Positions 17,722-26,882 of a DNA stretch of 64,000 bases are shown in pieces. The stretch lies in contig NZ_RAPQ01000012.1 of the NCBI RefSeq assembly GCF_003610555.1, positions 124,001-188,000 of the forward strand, written 5' to 3'. A program made the position numbers and the translations under genes. How positions within the stretch are numbered: the stretch's first letter is position 1; each line of letters starts with the position of its first letter. Below the pieces are notes generated by a model. The model searched no databases and was not told the origin of the DNA. It saw nothing but the letters and a program-made list of their open reading frames with translations. The stretch is from Marinifilum flexuosum. Lineage in GTDB: Bacteria; Bacteroidota; Bacteroidia; Bacteroidales; Marinifilaceae.

Positions 17722-18189
17722 TTATCTTTTCATTGTAGCAATAAAGGTATCGCTATCAAGGAAAAAGTCAAGTGCATCATTGATTGATGGCAAAATTACA
17801 TCAACATGATCGATAATATCTTTATGAATTCCTTCTGCCTGAAGCGTAGCTACAGAAATTAATGATTGAACGAACAATCCTATATCAATACGAGCATTAC
17901 CAATAGCTGCAACATTTTGACTTCCCAAAGAAAGCAATACATCTTCTTTTTCTCTGGAGTTGCTCGCTTCATAATAAGCTATACCACTCGACAAAGCCAG
18001 ATCTCTTGCATTTCCACGTTGGTCTGATGAAATCATAACCACGTTAACTCCCAACATTTGTAAACGATGAATTCTTTCCACCACACCAGGAACCATCTCC
18101 CCTTTAACGGTTAATGTTCCATTCGAATCTACCACCAAGGTATCGATAGTAATCGTTCCAACACCTGGAACCGCATAATTTAAACTCAT
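17722..18189 (-). CDS. HAD-fold soluble P-type-ATPase-like protein (COG4087 type)
   Basis: The 155-residue protein resembles the phosphorylation domain of P-type ATPases as a free protein. VVDSNGTLTVKG supplies the HAD motif I region with a DxNGT arrangement, VVMISSDQRG is motif II, and VAAIGNARIDIGLF corresponds to the last motif, with Ala-Arg where ATPases have GDG.ND. Function in this family is unclear; a small-molecule phosphatase is a guess. Length fits the family. It has its own terminator and a short upstream space. Confidence 0.7.
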   Translation of the reverse strand: MSLNYAVPGVGTITIDTLVVDSNGTLTVKGEMVPGVVERIHRLQMLGVNVVMISSDQRGNARDLALSSGIAYYEASNSREKEDVLLSLGSQNVAAIGNARIDIGLFVQSLISVATLQAEGIHKDIIDHVDVILPSINDALDFFLDSDTFIATMKR

Positions 18190-18311
18190 AGATTAATGTT
18201 TTAATTTCAATCACAAAATAATGTTTTTTAAACAAATTTCACAAGTTTAAAAACACAATAGATTGCCCCCAACTCCTGCAAAATGTGTATTTATACCATT
18301 TTTATATTGAT

Positions 18312-19949
18312 TTAAAATCGGTAACTAAGACCAATTGAAAAGTTCTCTTTAAACTGAACTTTCGACCCAGTATCATCATCAGAAATTAAATGGGTTGAAA
18401 ATTTTGATAGTAAATACTGATTTATTGGCATGGTTAGACTCACTTCCCAATCTATATCAACATTCTTAGGCTTTTCACTATAATTTGAATAAAGTGTAAG
18501 CTTATTAATTAATTCCAAATCATCCCAAAATTTCAATTTATGAGAAAGGTTTACATACGACCCCACCTCTTTTTTAACTTTCTTGTCTTTATCCACACCA
18601 TAAGCCGTTTGATCGATAATTGCTGTATCCTTTACAATAGTATATTTGGCTGAAAGTGGTGAAAGAAGAACTGAAAAATTCTTATTGGGTTTGTAATCCA
18701 TACCGACAGAAGCAATAATATAAGCTGGAGCAAAAAAGTTTGATTTTAACACTCGTGGTCCATCACTTGGATACGAATAACCTTTTACCATTTGAGTTTT
18801 TAAATTGAACTGAGCTGAGTAATACCAATTCTTCACCGCTTTTTGTCCATATTTGGTATTAAACTCAATTCTATCTTCGTTCTTTCTAAACCCATCTTCA
18901 CCTGATTTTAACAAACCATATTTTACTTTCAGGCTGTTGTCCCAGGTATGCTTTCCTCTTTTGTAATTTGCAAATGCCTCAAGTGTTGAAGTAGTAGCCA
19001 TGGAACTCTCTCCACCTCGCGACCAACTATCACTTACATGACCTTGATTAAAAGCCATACCAACAGTTGCTCCAACTTTCCAGATTTGAGAATAACGTTT
19101 GTATTTACCCAGTTTGGCTAATGCATATTGATCTGCTCTTTCTTTTTTCTCTAACAATACTCTTGTTCCTCGAACTTTTGAACGCTGCACCGATTGTTGA
19201 TAAACATCATCATCAACCAAAATTCTCACCGAACGATCCGAGGTATTCTGTATCCAAATACCGATAGAATCTCGTTTATTCTTTTTCAGCCAAAATCTCT
19301 TGTAGTCCTGTTTTCCATTGTTGATCCAAAACTTTACAGAGTCATTCATAAAGTTACGAACGCCCAGGAATACAGAGTCTCGGCTAATCTCTCTTATCCA
19401 TTGGTGTACCGGATCATGTTCCACGTAATTATAAAGTTCATCCAAGGCTTCGGTCTTCCAGGTTTCATGAATTTCATTTTCGTCTATAACTGGCAAATCA
19501 GGTTGATAGCTTAATACCTTTTCAAGTTCTATTTGCTTTTTAACTTCTCTTAAAGCCTCTTCTGTTTTTCTCTTTTCTATATAATCCTTAAGGTAAAAAA
19601 CCATATTTCGGATGCTATCATTCCCCACATACTGAAGCAAAGTATTTACCGCATTACGAACAGAATCGGTTTGATGTTGATTTGGAGCATAGTCCACTGC
19701 CAGTTCACGAACAATAAACCTGAATCCAACATTTTCAATATGATTTAAAGGATCTTTTATAGGGTGTAAAACAGAATCGTGCGTAAAATGCCTTAACGAA
19801 TCAGTTCTATTGTGTTTTATTTTATAAACCGACTCTTCAAACCGAATGGTATCCAGAAGCAAAGAGTCTTTCTGCAACTGTGACGTACTTTGAGATAACA
19901 AAACAAATGGCTGAATTACAATCAGCAATACAAGAAAATATCGAATCAT
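18312..19949 (-). CDS. DUF3078 outer-membrane-type protein
   Basis: The 545-residue protein has a signal peptide (MIRYFLVLLIVIQPFVLLSQ) when started at the ATG at 19949; an in-frame ATG 15 codons upstream adds a polar leader and is less likely. A helical, charged middle region (about 60-250) precedes the Bacteroidota-specific DUF3078 domain (about 290-545). That domain contains WKVGATVGMAFNQGH, SDSWSRGGESS and many alternating aromatic strands ending in the C-terminal Phe of GLSYRF. This pattern indicates an outer-membrane beta-barrel of unknown role. Confidence 0.85.
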   Translation of the reverse strand: MIRYFLVLLIVIQPFVLLSQSTSQLQKDSLLLDTIRFEESVYKIKHNRTDSLRHFTHDSVLHPIKDPLNHIENVGFRFIVRELAVDYAPNQHQTDSVRNAVNTLLQYVGNDSIRNMVFYLKDYIEKRKTEEALREVKKQIELEKVLSYQPDLPVIDENEIHETWKTEALDELYNYVEHDPVHQWIREISRDSVFLGVRNFMNDSVKFWINNGKQDYKRFWLKKNKRDSIGIWIQNTSDRSVRILVDDDVYQQSVQRSKVRGTRVLLEKKERADQYALAKLGKYKRYSQIWKVGATVGMAFNQGHVSDSWSRGGESSMATTSTLEAFANYKRGKHTWDNSLKVKYGLLKSGEDGFRKNEDRIEFNTKYGQKAVKNWYYSAQFNLKTQMVKGYSYPSDGPRVLKSNFFAPAYIIASVGMDYKPNKNFSVLLSPLSAKYTIVKDTAIIDQTAYGVDKDKKVKKEVGSYVNLSHKLKFWDDLELINKLTLYSNYSEKPKNVDIDWEVSLTMPINQYLLSKFSTHLISDDDTGSKVQFKENFSIGLSYRF

Positions 19950-20217
19950 TGGGCGTAGCTCTGTTCGGATTAATAATATGGGCTTTTGGAACATACACTA
20001 ACCAAATACAATTCTATCATATTTGGTTTGTGCAAAAATGTCAAATTTATTTTGTTCTTAAAAGCATTTGTGCGGGCAATCTATTCAAAAAATGGACCAA
20101 AATATCGTTTACATTTAAAGGTTCCTCAATTCAATCGTTTGCATATTTTTAGTCCTTAATTTTTGTTTCAATCCAAAAAGTTTTATTTTTGACCAATCAG
20201 TAGAAAAATCAGAAAGC

Positions 20218-20298
20218 ATGGAAATTAAATTTCAACTTCCTAAACTGACACACAAAGTCTACCTTAACATCAAAAACAGAGACGAGTTTCACTTCTAA
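20218..20298 (+). CDS. Possible 26-residue leader peptide upstream of tnaA
   Basis: An ATG preceded by AGAAAG opens a 26-codon frame, MEIKFQLPKLTHKVYLNIKN and six more residues. It ends at a TAA that lies in the loop of a GAGACG/CGTCTC hairpin (20279-20284 with 20301-20306). A terminator-like hairpin follows at once. The layout resembles the tnaC leader of tryptophanase operons, but the peptide has no Trp and no recognisable TnaC motif, so the coding call is tentative. Confidence 0.35.
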   Translation: MEIKFQLPKLTHKVYLNIKNRDEFHF

Positions 20299-20307
20299 TC
20301 CGTCTCA

Positions 20308-20329
20308 GGACATTTCTGTCCCATTTTTT
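20308..20329 (+). terminator. Terminator-like hairpin inside the tnaA leader region
   Basis: GGACA (20308-20312) and TGTCC (20317-20321) with a 4-nt loop are followed by six T. The stem is only 5 bp. It lies about 200 bp before tnaA and 10 nt after the small leader frame, so it could act as an attenuator. Confidence 0.45.
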
Positions 20330-20532
20330 AATACAATAGCAATTTTTTGATCAGATTACTACAACTGGTCTGTTCTTGTTGCATATCTGTATTTCATTTT
20401 TTGGCTAACTCAATATCACAACAATGTAATTGATTGATTTGTAGTATCCACAAATATTTTGGGTACCATAAACCGAACCAAAGCCAATACTAGTAACAAA
20501 CAATATATTAAGCAATTAAATAAAAAATTATC

Positions 20533-21912
20533 ATGGAAATTCCATTTGCAGAATCATACAAAATCAAGATGGTTGAAACCATCAGAAGAAGTACTCGTGA
20601 AGAAAGAGAACAATGGTTAAAAGATGCCAACTACAACTTATTTAACCTTAAAAGCGATCAGGTTTTTATTGACTTATTGACCGATTCAGGTACAGGTGCA
20701 ATGAGTGACAAACAATGGTCAGCTATGATGTTAGGTGACGAAAGTTACGCAGGTGCTCGTTCATACTACAACATGAAAGAAGCATTAAAAAACATCTTGG
20801 GATTCGATCACTTCCTGCCTACTCACCAAGGACGTGCTGCTGAGAATGTATTGTTCTCTGTTTTGGTAAAAGATGGTGATGTGGTTCCTGGAAACTCTCA
20901 TTTCGACACAACAAAAGGTCACATCGAATTTAGAAAAGCAAAAGCTATCGACTGTACTATTGATGAAGCTTTCGATACTGAAATTGATCACCCATTTAAA
21001 GGAAACCTTGACCTTGTTAAATTAGAGTCGGTTCTTTCAACTTATCCAAAGGAGCAAATTCCTATGATCATTGTTACTGTGACTTGTAACACATCAGGAG
21101 GTCAGCCTGTTTCTATGGCTAATATTAAAGCGGTTAAAGAATTGGCAGACAAATATGAAGTTCCTGTATGTTTCGATTCAGCTCGTTTTGCTGAGAATGC
21201 ATACTTCATTAAAACTCGTGAAGAAGGTTATGCTGACAAAACAATTAAAGAGATTGTATTGGAAATGTACTCGTATGCTGATATGGCAACCATGAGTTCT
21301 AAAAAAGATGCAATTGTGAACATGGGTGGTTTCATTGGCATGAAGAGTGAAGAACTTTGGAAAAAAGCTTCTACTTATAACATCATGTTCGAAGGATATG
21401 TTACTTATGGGGGTATGTCAGGTCGCGACATGAATGCATTGGCTCAAGGTTTGGATGAAGGTACCGAGTTCGACTATTTAGAAACTCGTATCAAACAGGT
21501 TGAATACCTTGGAGGAAAATTGGACGAGTATGGCATTCCATTCCAAAAGCCAATTGGTGGTCATGCTATTTTCGTGGATGCTAAGAAAATCTTATCTCAC
21601 ATTCCAAAAGAAGAATACCAGGCACAAACTTTAGGTTGCGAATTGTATTTAGAAGCTGGTATTCGAGGTGTTGAAATTGGAACCATTTTAGCAGATAGAG
21701 ATCCTGAGACCAGGGAAAATCGTTACCCGGATTTAGAATTGTTGCGTTTGGCTATTCCTAGAAGAACCTATACCAACAATCATATGGATGTAATTGCGGC
21801 AGCTCTAAAAAATGTTTACGATCGCAGACACGAAATCAAGCATGGTTTCAAAATTGTTGATGAAGCTCCAATTATGAGACACTTTACAGTGCAGTTGGAA
21901 AAGATCGACTAA
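20533..21912 (+). CDS. tnaA: Tryptophanase
   Basis: This is a PLP-dependent beta-eliminating lyase of the tryptophanase/tyrosine phenol-lyase family that splits tryptophan to indole, pyruvate and ammonia in the cytoplasm. The 459-residue length matches. Conserved segments include DLLTDSGTGAMSDKQW, PTHQGR, FDSARFAENAYFI and the PLP lysine in MSSKKDA (about 256-262). Features such as FDTTKGH, EAFDTE and AGIRGVEIGT are tryptophanase-like rather than tyrosine phenol-lyase-like. A hydrophobic amino acid transporter, often adjacent, is absent. A leader frame and hairpin lie upstream and a terminator downstream. Confidence 0.9.
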   Translation: MEIPFAESYKIKMVETIRRSTREEREQWLKDANYNLFNLKSDQVFIDLLTDSGTGAMSDKQWSAMMLGDESYAGARSYYNMKEALKNILGFDHFLPTHQGRAAENVLFSVLVKDGDVVPGNSHFDTTKGHIEFRKAKAIDCTIDEAFDTEIDHPFKGNLDLVKLESVLSTYPKEQIPMIIVTVTCNTSGGQPVSMANIKAVKELADKYEVPVCFDSARFAENAYFIKTREEGYADKTIKEIVLEMYSYADMATMSSKKDAIVNMGGFIGMKSEELWKKASTYNIMFEGYVTYGGMSGRDMNALAQGLDEGTEFDYLETRIKQVEYLGGKLDEYGIPFQKPIGGHAIFVDAKKILSHIPKEEYQAQTLGCELYLEAGIRGVEIGTILADRDPETRENRYPDLELLRLAIPRRTYTNNHMDVIAAALKNVYDRRHEIKHGFKIVDEAPIMRHFTVQLEKID

Positions 21913-21940
21913 GTCAAAATCACAACTACATATATGATCA

Positions 21941-21967
21941 AGGCTCCCTTCGAGGGGCTTTTTTTAT
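21941..21967 (+). terminator. Terminator of tnaA
   Basis: GGCTCCC, a TTCGA loop and GGGGCT form a hairpin followed by seven T, 28 bp after the tnaA stop. Confidence 0.85.
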
Positions 21968-22127
21968 GCGTTCGAATAAAGAAATCATTCTTTAATAATT
22001 TTTATTTTTTCAGAACTTCAAAATTGCTTAATTTTAAGAAAGATCAATATATCAACAAAATAAGAACACTAATCCTTATTTTCAATAAGAAAAAAAAGAA
22101 GCAAACTCTAACCTAAATTAACGAACT

Positions 22128-22454
22128 ATGACTACAATTGATCTTAAAGTAACTTTACAATTAAACGAAGAGGATTACTTTAAAGTTGGTGATCACATCT
22201 TCACGAAAAATGACAAATTAAAATCTATCGAAGAAAGATTACACTTCTGTGGATCATCCGCAATTAAAGCCTTCAAAGAGTACGAAAGTTTATTGACTAT
22301 GGAAATCATGGACAATTGGTCAAAGCTGATCAAAGCTTTAAATCAAACCACTTCGTGCTGTGCCGTATGGGATAATCGAAAAATTATCCAGGAATTGGTT
22401 GAAAAGAGAGACCACTCTGTATCATGGTATGTTAAAAATTGTAGAATCTGCTAA
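22128..22454 (+). CDS. Unrecognised 108-residue cytoplasmic protein
   Basis: The small acidic/basic mixed protein has no signal peptide or membrane helix. It carries four Cys, two adjacent in TTSCCAVW and two in the C-terminal NCRIC, which could coordinate metal or be chance. I do not recognise the family. The frame has Bacteroidota-like codon use, ends shortly before a good terminator and has a clear upstream gap, so it is probably a real gene. Confidence 0.6.
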   Translation: MTTIDLKVTLQLNEEDYFKVGDHIFTKNDKLKSIEERLHFCGSSAIKAFKEYESLLTMEIMDNWSKLIKALNQTTSCCAVWDNRKIIQELVEKRDHSVSWYVKNCRIC

Positions 22455-22476
22455 CTGCCCAAAAACTAACAATTGA

Positions 22477-22505
22477 AAAGACTTTCCTTTAGGAAGGTCT
22501 TTTTA
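22477..22505 (+). terminator. Rho-independent terminator
   Basis: AAAGACTTTCC and GGAAGGTCTTT form a stem with a short TTTA loop and T-run, 22 bp after the preceding stop codon. Confidence 0.85.
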
Positions 22506-22529
22506 ATTTAAACAACTCCTAAAGCTTTA

Positions 22530-23210
22530 TCATACTGCATAATAAACTGCAACAAAATGCGACAAACTCCCTCCAAACACAAACAAATGCCAAATGAAAT
22601 GATTAAAAGGCAACCTCTTCCACACATAAAAAATCACACCTAAGGTATAGAATACACCTCCAATAATAATCCATTGCAAACTTAGAATAGGAAGAACCGC
22701 ACTAAATGCATCAAAATTAAAAACAAGAATATAGCCCATAAACAAATACATCAGCAGGGAAATCCATTTGTATCTTCCCAATAGGAATAGTTTATATACA
22801 ATGCCAAATCCAACCAAAACCCACAAAGTTGCCAGGTAAATTTTACCTACCATATTATCCAGGTAAATTACCAAAAAAGGCGTGTATGTTCCTGCAATCA
22901 TCACAAATATGCTAATGTGATCCATTTTTCTAAACATGCTCCTTTTAGGATGATCAATCATATAATGATACAATGCAGAAGAAAAATATAGCAGAAGAAA
23001 ACCTAGCAGGAAAATAAAAACAGCCAACAGTCCTTTCCAGCTTTGGGTTTCCCAAGCATGATACATCAACCAGGTCCCAGCTGGAATGATAAAGAAAACT
23101 CCGGCCAAATGAGAAATCCAGTTCCATAGTTCATGAAGAGATTCCTTACTGTTTAAAAACCTCTTCTTATCCTCCTTAATTCGACTTGTTATTAATAACA
23201 ACCACTTCAT
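22530..23210 (-). CDS. Hemolysin III / YqfA-like (AdipoR-type) membrane protein
   Basis: The 226-residue protein has seven predicted membrane helices and the family's metal-binding residues: a His in SSALYHY, an Asp-His in MDHISIF and a C-terminal HFIWHLFVFGGSLSH. These Hly-III proteins share the progestin/AdipoQ-receptor fold and may be lipid or ceramide hydrolases; hemolytic activity is not general. An N-terminal basic stretch of about 25 residues precedes the family-typical SHLAG. It is transcribed alone. Confidence 0.9.
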   Translation of the reverse strand: MKWLLLITSRIKEDKKRFLNSKESLHELWNWISHLAGVFFIIPAGTWLMYHAWETQSWKGLLAVFIFLLGFLLLYFSSALYHYMIDHPKRSMFRKMDHISIFVMIAGTYTPFLVIYLDNMVGKIYLATLWVLVGFGIVYKLFLLGRYKWISLLMYLFMGYILVFNFDAFSAVLPILSLQWIIIGGVFYTLGVIFYVWKRLPFNHFIWHLFVFGGSLSHFVAVYYAV

Positions 23211-23456
23211 TTATCTACTCCTTTTTGATTGGAAGATTAAATTTCCGAAAAATAGATGAAGACTCAAAGCATTACCAATACAATTTAATTTTAATTCAAA
23301 TAACTCTACATCCTAATATTTATAGTACATCTGTTACAAATTAAATTCAATACGATTGGAAAGAATGCAAAACATTCAACATGACACATTCTAGATGTTT
23401 TCATATTTATATATTGCAAACTCTAAACATCTCTATAACTACAAGTAACTAATCAA

Positions 23457-24344
23457 ATGAGAAACATACTATTATTATTAAGCTTTTTTGCAGCAGTTCA
23501 AACTGGAGCTGCACAAAAATCAACACTTTCGCCTTTCCTAAGAGTTGGAAAATCAACAGAAAATATAGCTATATTAACTGAATATATTAAAAACCAACTA
23601 AAGGCTAGTGATTTTGAAATTGTAGGTGAATATGCACCAGAATCAAACAACAATCTACATGTTGTTTGTTTTACAAGAAATGATTTACAGGAGCTTTGCT
23701 TAGAATCAAAAGACAGAGGTGCCCTGGCAAGTGTATTAAAACTTGGCTTGGTGAAAAAAGGAGAGCAAACTACAATAAGTATGCTAAATCCTGACTATAT
23801 GTTTTGTGCTTACCTTAGCAATTACGAAACAGACAAGAGTGCCTATGATAAAATTACAGCAGATGTAGCAAGTGCTCTTAAAAATTTTGGAAACGAGTTT
23901 ACAGCTTTTGGTGGAGCAGTAAAAACTGTTGCTTTAAAGAAATACCATTATAAAATAATGATGCCTTATTTTAAAGATCCGGTAGAACTTAACGAGTTTG
24001 AAAGTTTTGAAGATGGAGTAGCAAAAATTCGTAAAAACCTAAATGCAGAAAAAGGAAATACCAAGTTGATTTATGAACAGGTATTTACAAATGAAAAAGT
24101 TGCTGTTTTTGGTATAGGATTGCTTGATCAGGAAAGTGGAGAAAAGCACTTCTTACCTATAATTGGCGAAGACCACATTGCTGCTATGCCATACGAAATT
24201 ATCCTTCAGGACAAGGAAGTTACCATGCTACATGGAAAATACCGATTTGCATTGTACTGGCCTGAACTTACCATGGGTACTTTTATGAAAATTATGAGTA
24301 CCCCGGGTGATGTTGAAGATTTCATGGAAGCATTAACTAAATAA
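23457..24344 (+). CDS. Secreted protein of unknown function
   Basis: A signal peptide (about 1-19, ending GAAQ) is followed by about 275 residues of mixed alpha/beta sequence. I cannot name a family. Segments such as LHVVCFTRNDLQELCLES and PYEIILQDKEVTML, and the overall layout, suggest two related half-domains of about 120 residues, loosely recalling DUF302-type folds, but I do not claim homology. It should act in the periplasm. A terminator follows. Confidence 0.65.
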   Translation: MRNILLLLSFFAAVQTGAAQKSTLSPFLRVGKSTENIAILTEYIKNQLKASDFEIVGEYAPESNNNLHVVCFTRNDLQELCLESKDRGALASVLKLGLVKKGEQTTISMLNPDYMFCAYLSNYETDKSAYDKITADVASALKNFGNEFTAFGGAVKTVALKKYHYKIMMPYFKDPVELNEFESFEDGVAKIRKNLNAEKGNTKLIYEQVFTNEKVAVFGIGLLDQESGEKHFLPIIGEDHIAAMPYEIILQDKEVTMLHGKYRFALYWPELTMGTFMKIMSTPGDVEDFMEALTK

Positions 24345-24377
24345 TCCATGTTTTATAAATCTCTTCCCCAGAGATTT

Positions 24378-24406
24378 AAATCCCTTGTTCACGCAAGGGA
24401 TTTTTT
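24378..24406 (+). terminator. Rho-independent terminator
   Basis: AAATCCCTTG and CAAGGGATTT form a 10-bp stem followed by T6, 34 bp after the preceding stop codon. Confidence 0.88.
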
Positions 24407-24470
24407 ATTGTTTCAATTTTTGATACCTTGGAGCTTCAATTATTACCAGGAACCAAAATTTAATCACAGA

Positions 24471-25226
24471 ATGAAAAAATACTTTTATCTAATTATAATT
24501 TCTACAATGCTTTGGTCTTGTGCCGAAATGCAAGCCGTAATGGATCAGTATAATTTGGAACAGTACCGACCTCTAACCGACGGTGAAGTATCCACTGGTT
24601 TAAAAGAAGCCTTAAGAGTAGGAAGTGTGAATGCGGCCAATATTTTGTCGGTTGAAGATGGCTTTTACAAAGATGAATTGGTAAAGATTCTTCTTCCTCC
24701 CGAAGCTCAAAAAATATCGAAGAATATTAGCATGATTCCGGGAGGCAAGGATTTAATTGATAAAGTAGAAATAAGATTAAACCGTGCTGCCGAAGATGCA
24801 GTAAAAGAAGCTGCACCAATTTTTGCTTCGGCCATTACAGAAATGACCATTGCAGATGCTTTTGGTATTTTAAAAGGCAATGATGATGCAGCAACCCAAT
24901 ATTTAAAAGGCAAAACATCCGATAAGCTAAAAGACTTATTCATGCCAAAAGTTAAGGCTTCGCTCGATAAAAAATTGGTAGCAAACATTTCTACCAACGA
25001 ATCGTGGAACCTGCTTACCAGCAATTACAATAAGGTGGCAGGTAGTTTTGCCGGTAAATTGGCAAACCTGCAAGCTGTGAATACTAAGTTAGATGATTAC
25101 GTTACCCAAAAAGCTTTGGATGCCCTGTTTTTAAAAGTGGCAGAAGAAGAAAAACAAATCAGGAAAGATCCTTTAAAACGTATCAGCAATATTCTGAAAA
25201 GGGTATTTGGAGAGTTAGATAAGTAA
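24471..25226 (+). CDS. DUF4197 lipoprotein
   Basis: The 251-residue product begins with a lipoprotein signal ending in LWSCAEM (lipid Cys at about residue 15). It continues with the DUF4197 domain, visible in GLKEALRVGSVNAANIL, DELVKILLPPEAQKI, NRAAEDAVKEAAPIFASAI and the C-terminal DYVTQKALDALFLKVAEEE. Function is unknown; members are periplasmic or outer-membrane associated helical proteins. The ATG at 24471 is preferred; the upstream extension in the same frame runs through the previous gene's terminator and is not coding. Confidence 0.9.
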   Translation: MKKYFYLIIISTMLWSCAEMQAVMDQYNLEQYRPLTDGEVSTGLKEALRVGSVNAANILSVEDGFYKDELVKILLPPEAQKISKNISMIPGGKDLIDKVEIRLNRAAEDAVKEAAPIFASAITEMTIADAFGILKGNDDAATQYLKGKTSDKLKDLFMPKVKASLDKKLVANISTNESWNLLTSNYNKVAGSFAGKLANLQAVNTKLDDYVTQKALDALFLKVAEEEKQIRKDPLKRISNILKRVFGELDK

Positions 25227-25255
25227 CAGTGAACATCAGTAAACAGTTATCTGTA

Positions 25256-25801
25256 ATGAAGCTTGAAACAAAACGCCTTGTGCTCGAAAAACTAGAGATG
25301 AAACATGCCGAGGCTTTCTACTCCTACCGATCGGATGGGGAAACCAATAAATACCAAGGCTGGATTCCATACGCATTGGAAGATTGTCAGCACTTCATAA
25401 AAAATAGGATTGCCAAAAAGTTTAACGAAACAGGGACTTGGTATCAACTTGCAATTGTTTTGCATAGTACCAATGAAATGATTGGTGATTTGGGCATTCA
25501 TTTTATTGAGGGAGATGATCAGCAAATAGAAATTGGATGTACCATAAACAAGGAATATCATGCTAAAGGATATGCAAAAGAAGCAATAATCGCTACAATG
25601 AATCATTTATTTTGCGAGCTAAAAAAACACAGAGTAATAGCTTCTGTCGATCCAAAAAACACTGCATCAATTAAGCTAATGGAAAAACTTGGATTTAGAA
25701 AAGAAGCTCATTTCAAAGAGAGTATTTTAATAAATGAGAGGTGGGTAGATGATGTTATTTATGCCATTTTAGCAAGCGAATGGACTGCTACCAATGACTA
25801 A
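25256..25801 (+). CDS. GNAT-family N-acetyltransferase (RimJ/RimL type)
   Basis: The 181-residue protein begins MKLETKRLVLEKLEM, the standard start of RimJ/RimL-like acetyltransferases. It contains the acetyl-CoA-binding loop in KGYAKEAIIATMNHLF and a C-terminal KLMEKLGFRKEA. Such enzymes acetylate protein N-termini, antibiotics or small amines; the substrate here is unknown. The ATG at 25256 is preferred over an in-frame GTG nine codons earlier. The gene follows the DUF4197 gene by 29 bp and may share its transcript. Confidence 0.9.
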   Translation: MKLETKRLVLEKLEMKHAEAFYSYRSDGETNKYQGWIPYALEDCQHFIKNRIAKKFNETGTWYQLAIVLHSTNEMIGDLGIHFIEGDDQQIEIGCTINKEYHAKGYAKEAIIATMNHLFCELKKHRVIASVDPKNTASIKLMEKLGFRKEAHFKESILINERWVDDVIYAILASEWTATND

Positions 25802-25855
25802 TTTAATCAACAATCTCATTATCTAATAATTATAAATGTAGTAATTTAAAAGTTT

Positions 25856-26043
25856 TTTGTTTTAGGTATCATTTTTTTACCTACCTTTGGCTCGATATAA
25901 AGTCATAGGTCGAATTTATAATCGACTCTTTTAATTTCAATATTATTTGTTGCTATTCCATTCCAGGAATTAAATTAACAGGAGTATACGGGAGTTATTA
26001 AGAACTAAGACTTATTTCAAATTATTATTTTAATTTAATTACA
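25856..26043 (+). promoter_or_regulatory. Promoter and long structured 5' leader of a cold-shock gene
   Basis: TTTG (25856-25859), a 22-nt spacer and a perfect TACCTTTG (25882-25889) form a Bacteroidota-type promoter. The resulting leader of about 145 nt contains a GTCGA/TCGAC hairpin (25909-25926) and a TTCC/GGAA dyad. Long, foldable leaders are typical of cspA-type mRNAs, where they control translation with temperature; that role is inferred here. Confidence 0.6.
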
Positions 26044-26235
26044 ATGGAAGGAACAGTAAAATTCTTTAACGAATCAAAAGGTTTTGGTTTTATCAAACCA
26101 GCTGATCAAAGTGATGACATTTTCGTACACGTATCAGGTTTAGTTGACGAGATCAGAGAAAACGACAAAGTTGAGTACGATGTTGAAAATGGAAGAAAAG
26201 GTTTAAATGCAGTAAATGTAAAAGTGATTGACTAA
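26044..26235 (+). CDS. Cold-shock domain protein (CspA type)
   Basis: The 63-residue protein is a single cold-shock OB-fold with both nucleic-acid-binding motifs: RNP1-like KGFGFIKP (about 13-20) and RNP2-like DIFVHVSGL (about 25-33). It binds single-stranded RNA or DNA and acts as an RNA chaperone in the cytoplasm. The long leader upstream and strong terminator downstream mark a single-gene transcript. The domain is closely similar to the C-terminus of the divergent tailed protein at 26427-26882. Confidence 0.97.
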   Translation: MEGTVKFFNESKGFGFIKPADQSDDIFVHVSGLVDEIRENDKVEYDVENGRKGLNAVNVKVID

Positions 26236-26258
26236 TCACTACACCTTTATAAGAAATT

Positions 26259-26288
26259 GAAAAAGCACCTCTAGAGGTGCTTTTTTTA
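26259..26288 (+). terminator. Terminator of the cold-shock gene
   Basis: The perfect hairpin AAAAGCACCTCTAGAGGTGC is followed by T7, 24 bp after the stop codon. Confidence 0.93.
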
Positions 26289-26426
26289 TTGTCTAAATTT
26301 TAAACCGATTATTTGATGACACTGATTATACAATCACTTTAAGTTTACAAAACTCTTAAAGCCACATCAAGATATCGGCATTATACCACGCACTAATGAC
26401 GCGGTATAAATGGTATTATTTGATAG

Positions 26427-26882
26427 TTACTTTTTTAAAGTAACATTGACAGCATTCATTCCTTTAGGGCCACGCTCGGTATCGAACTCTACCTTATCAT
26501 TTTCCTTGATGGTATCAACCAATCCGTTTACGTGCACAAAAATACTATCTCCAGTATTTAGATCCTTAATAAAACCATAGCCTTTGCTATCATTAAAGAA
26601 ATTAACAACTCCTTGCCTTTTTCCTTCTTCCTCTGCAAAATCGCCACTATTACGTGCTCCTAATACAATGTCTTCGGCTTTAATCTCTTCTTTTTTCTTC
26701 TGTGGATCTGGCGGCGTAGATGTAATGTTTCCAAACTCATCAACATAAGCAATCATGTCATCCAGACTACTTTTTCCACCTGCTTCTTTACGAGCTTCTT
26801 TACGAGCTTCTTTCTCTTTTCTCTTCTGGAGTTTTCTTTTCTCTTTTTCTTTTTTGTTATAAGTCTCTTGCGATCTTCCCAT
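26427..26882 (-). CDS. Cold-shock domain protein with basic coiled N-terminal tail
   Basis: The 151-residue protein has a strongly charged Lys/Glu/Arg-rich helix at about residues 8-38 and a linker. It ends in a cold-shock domain (about 86-151) with KGYGFIKD and SIFVHVNGL. It is the two-part form often seen in Bacteroidota. The basic tail probably adds nonspecific RNA or ribosome binding, which is inference. A shared ancestor with the neighbouring short Csp is evident from the nearly identical ending (KGMNAVNV against KGLNAVNV). Confidence 0.92.
   Translation of the reverse strand: MGRSQETYNKKEKEKRKLQKRKEKEARKEARKEAGGKSSLDDMIAYVDEFGNITSTPPDPQKKKEEIKAEDIVLGARNSGDFAEEEGKRQGVVNFFNDSKGYGFIKDLNTGDSIFVHVNGLVDTIKENDKVEFDTERGPKGMNAVNVTLKK

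Noticed and set aside
20218-20298. True TnaC leader peptide
   Set aside because: The layout fits but there is no Trp codon or known TnaC motif, so it is kept only as a possible leader.
21934-22116. 60-residue ORF after tnaA
   Set aside because: Its first codons are the tnaA terminator hairpin and the rest is A/T-run sequence.
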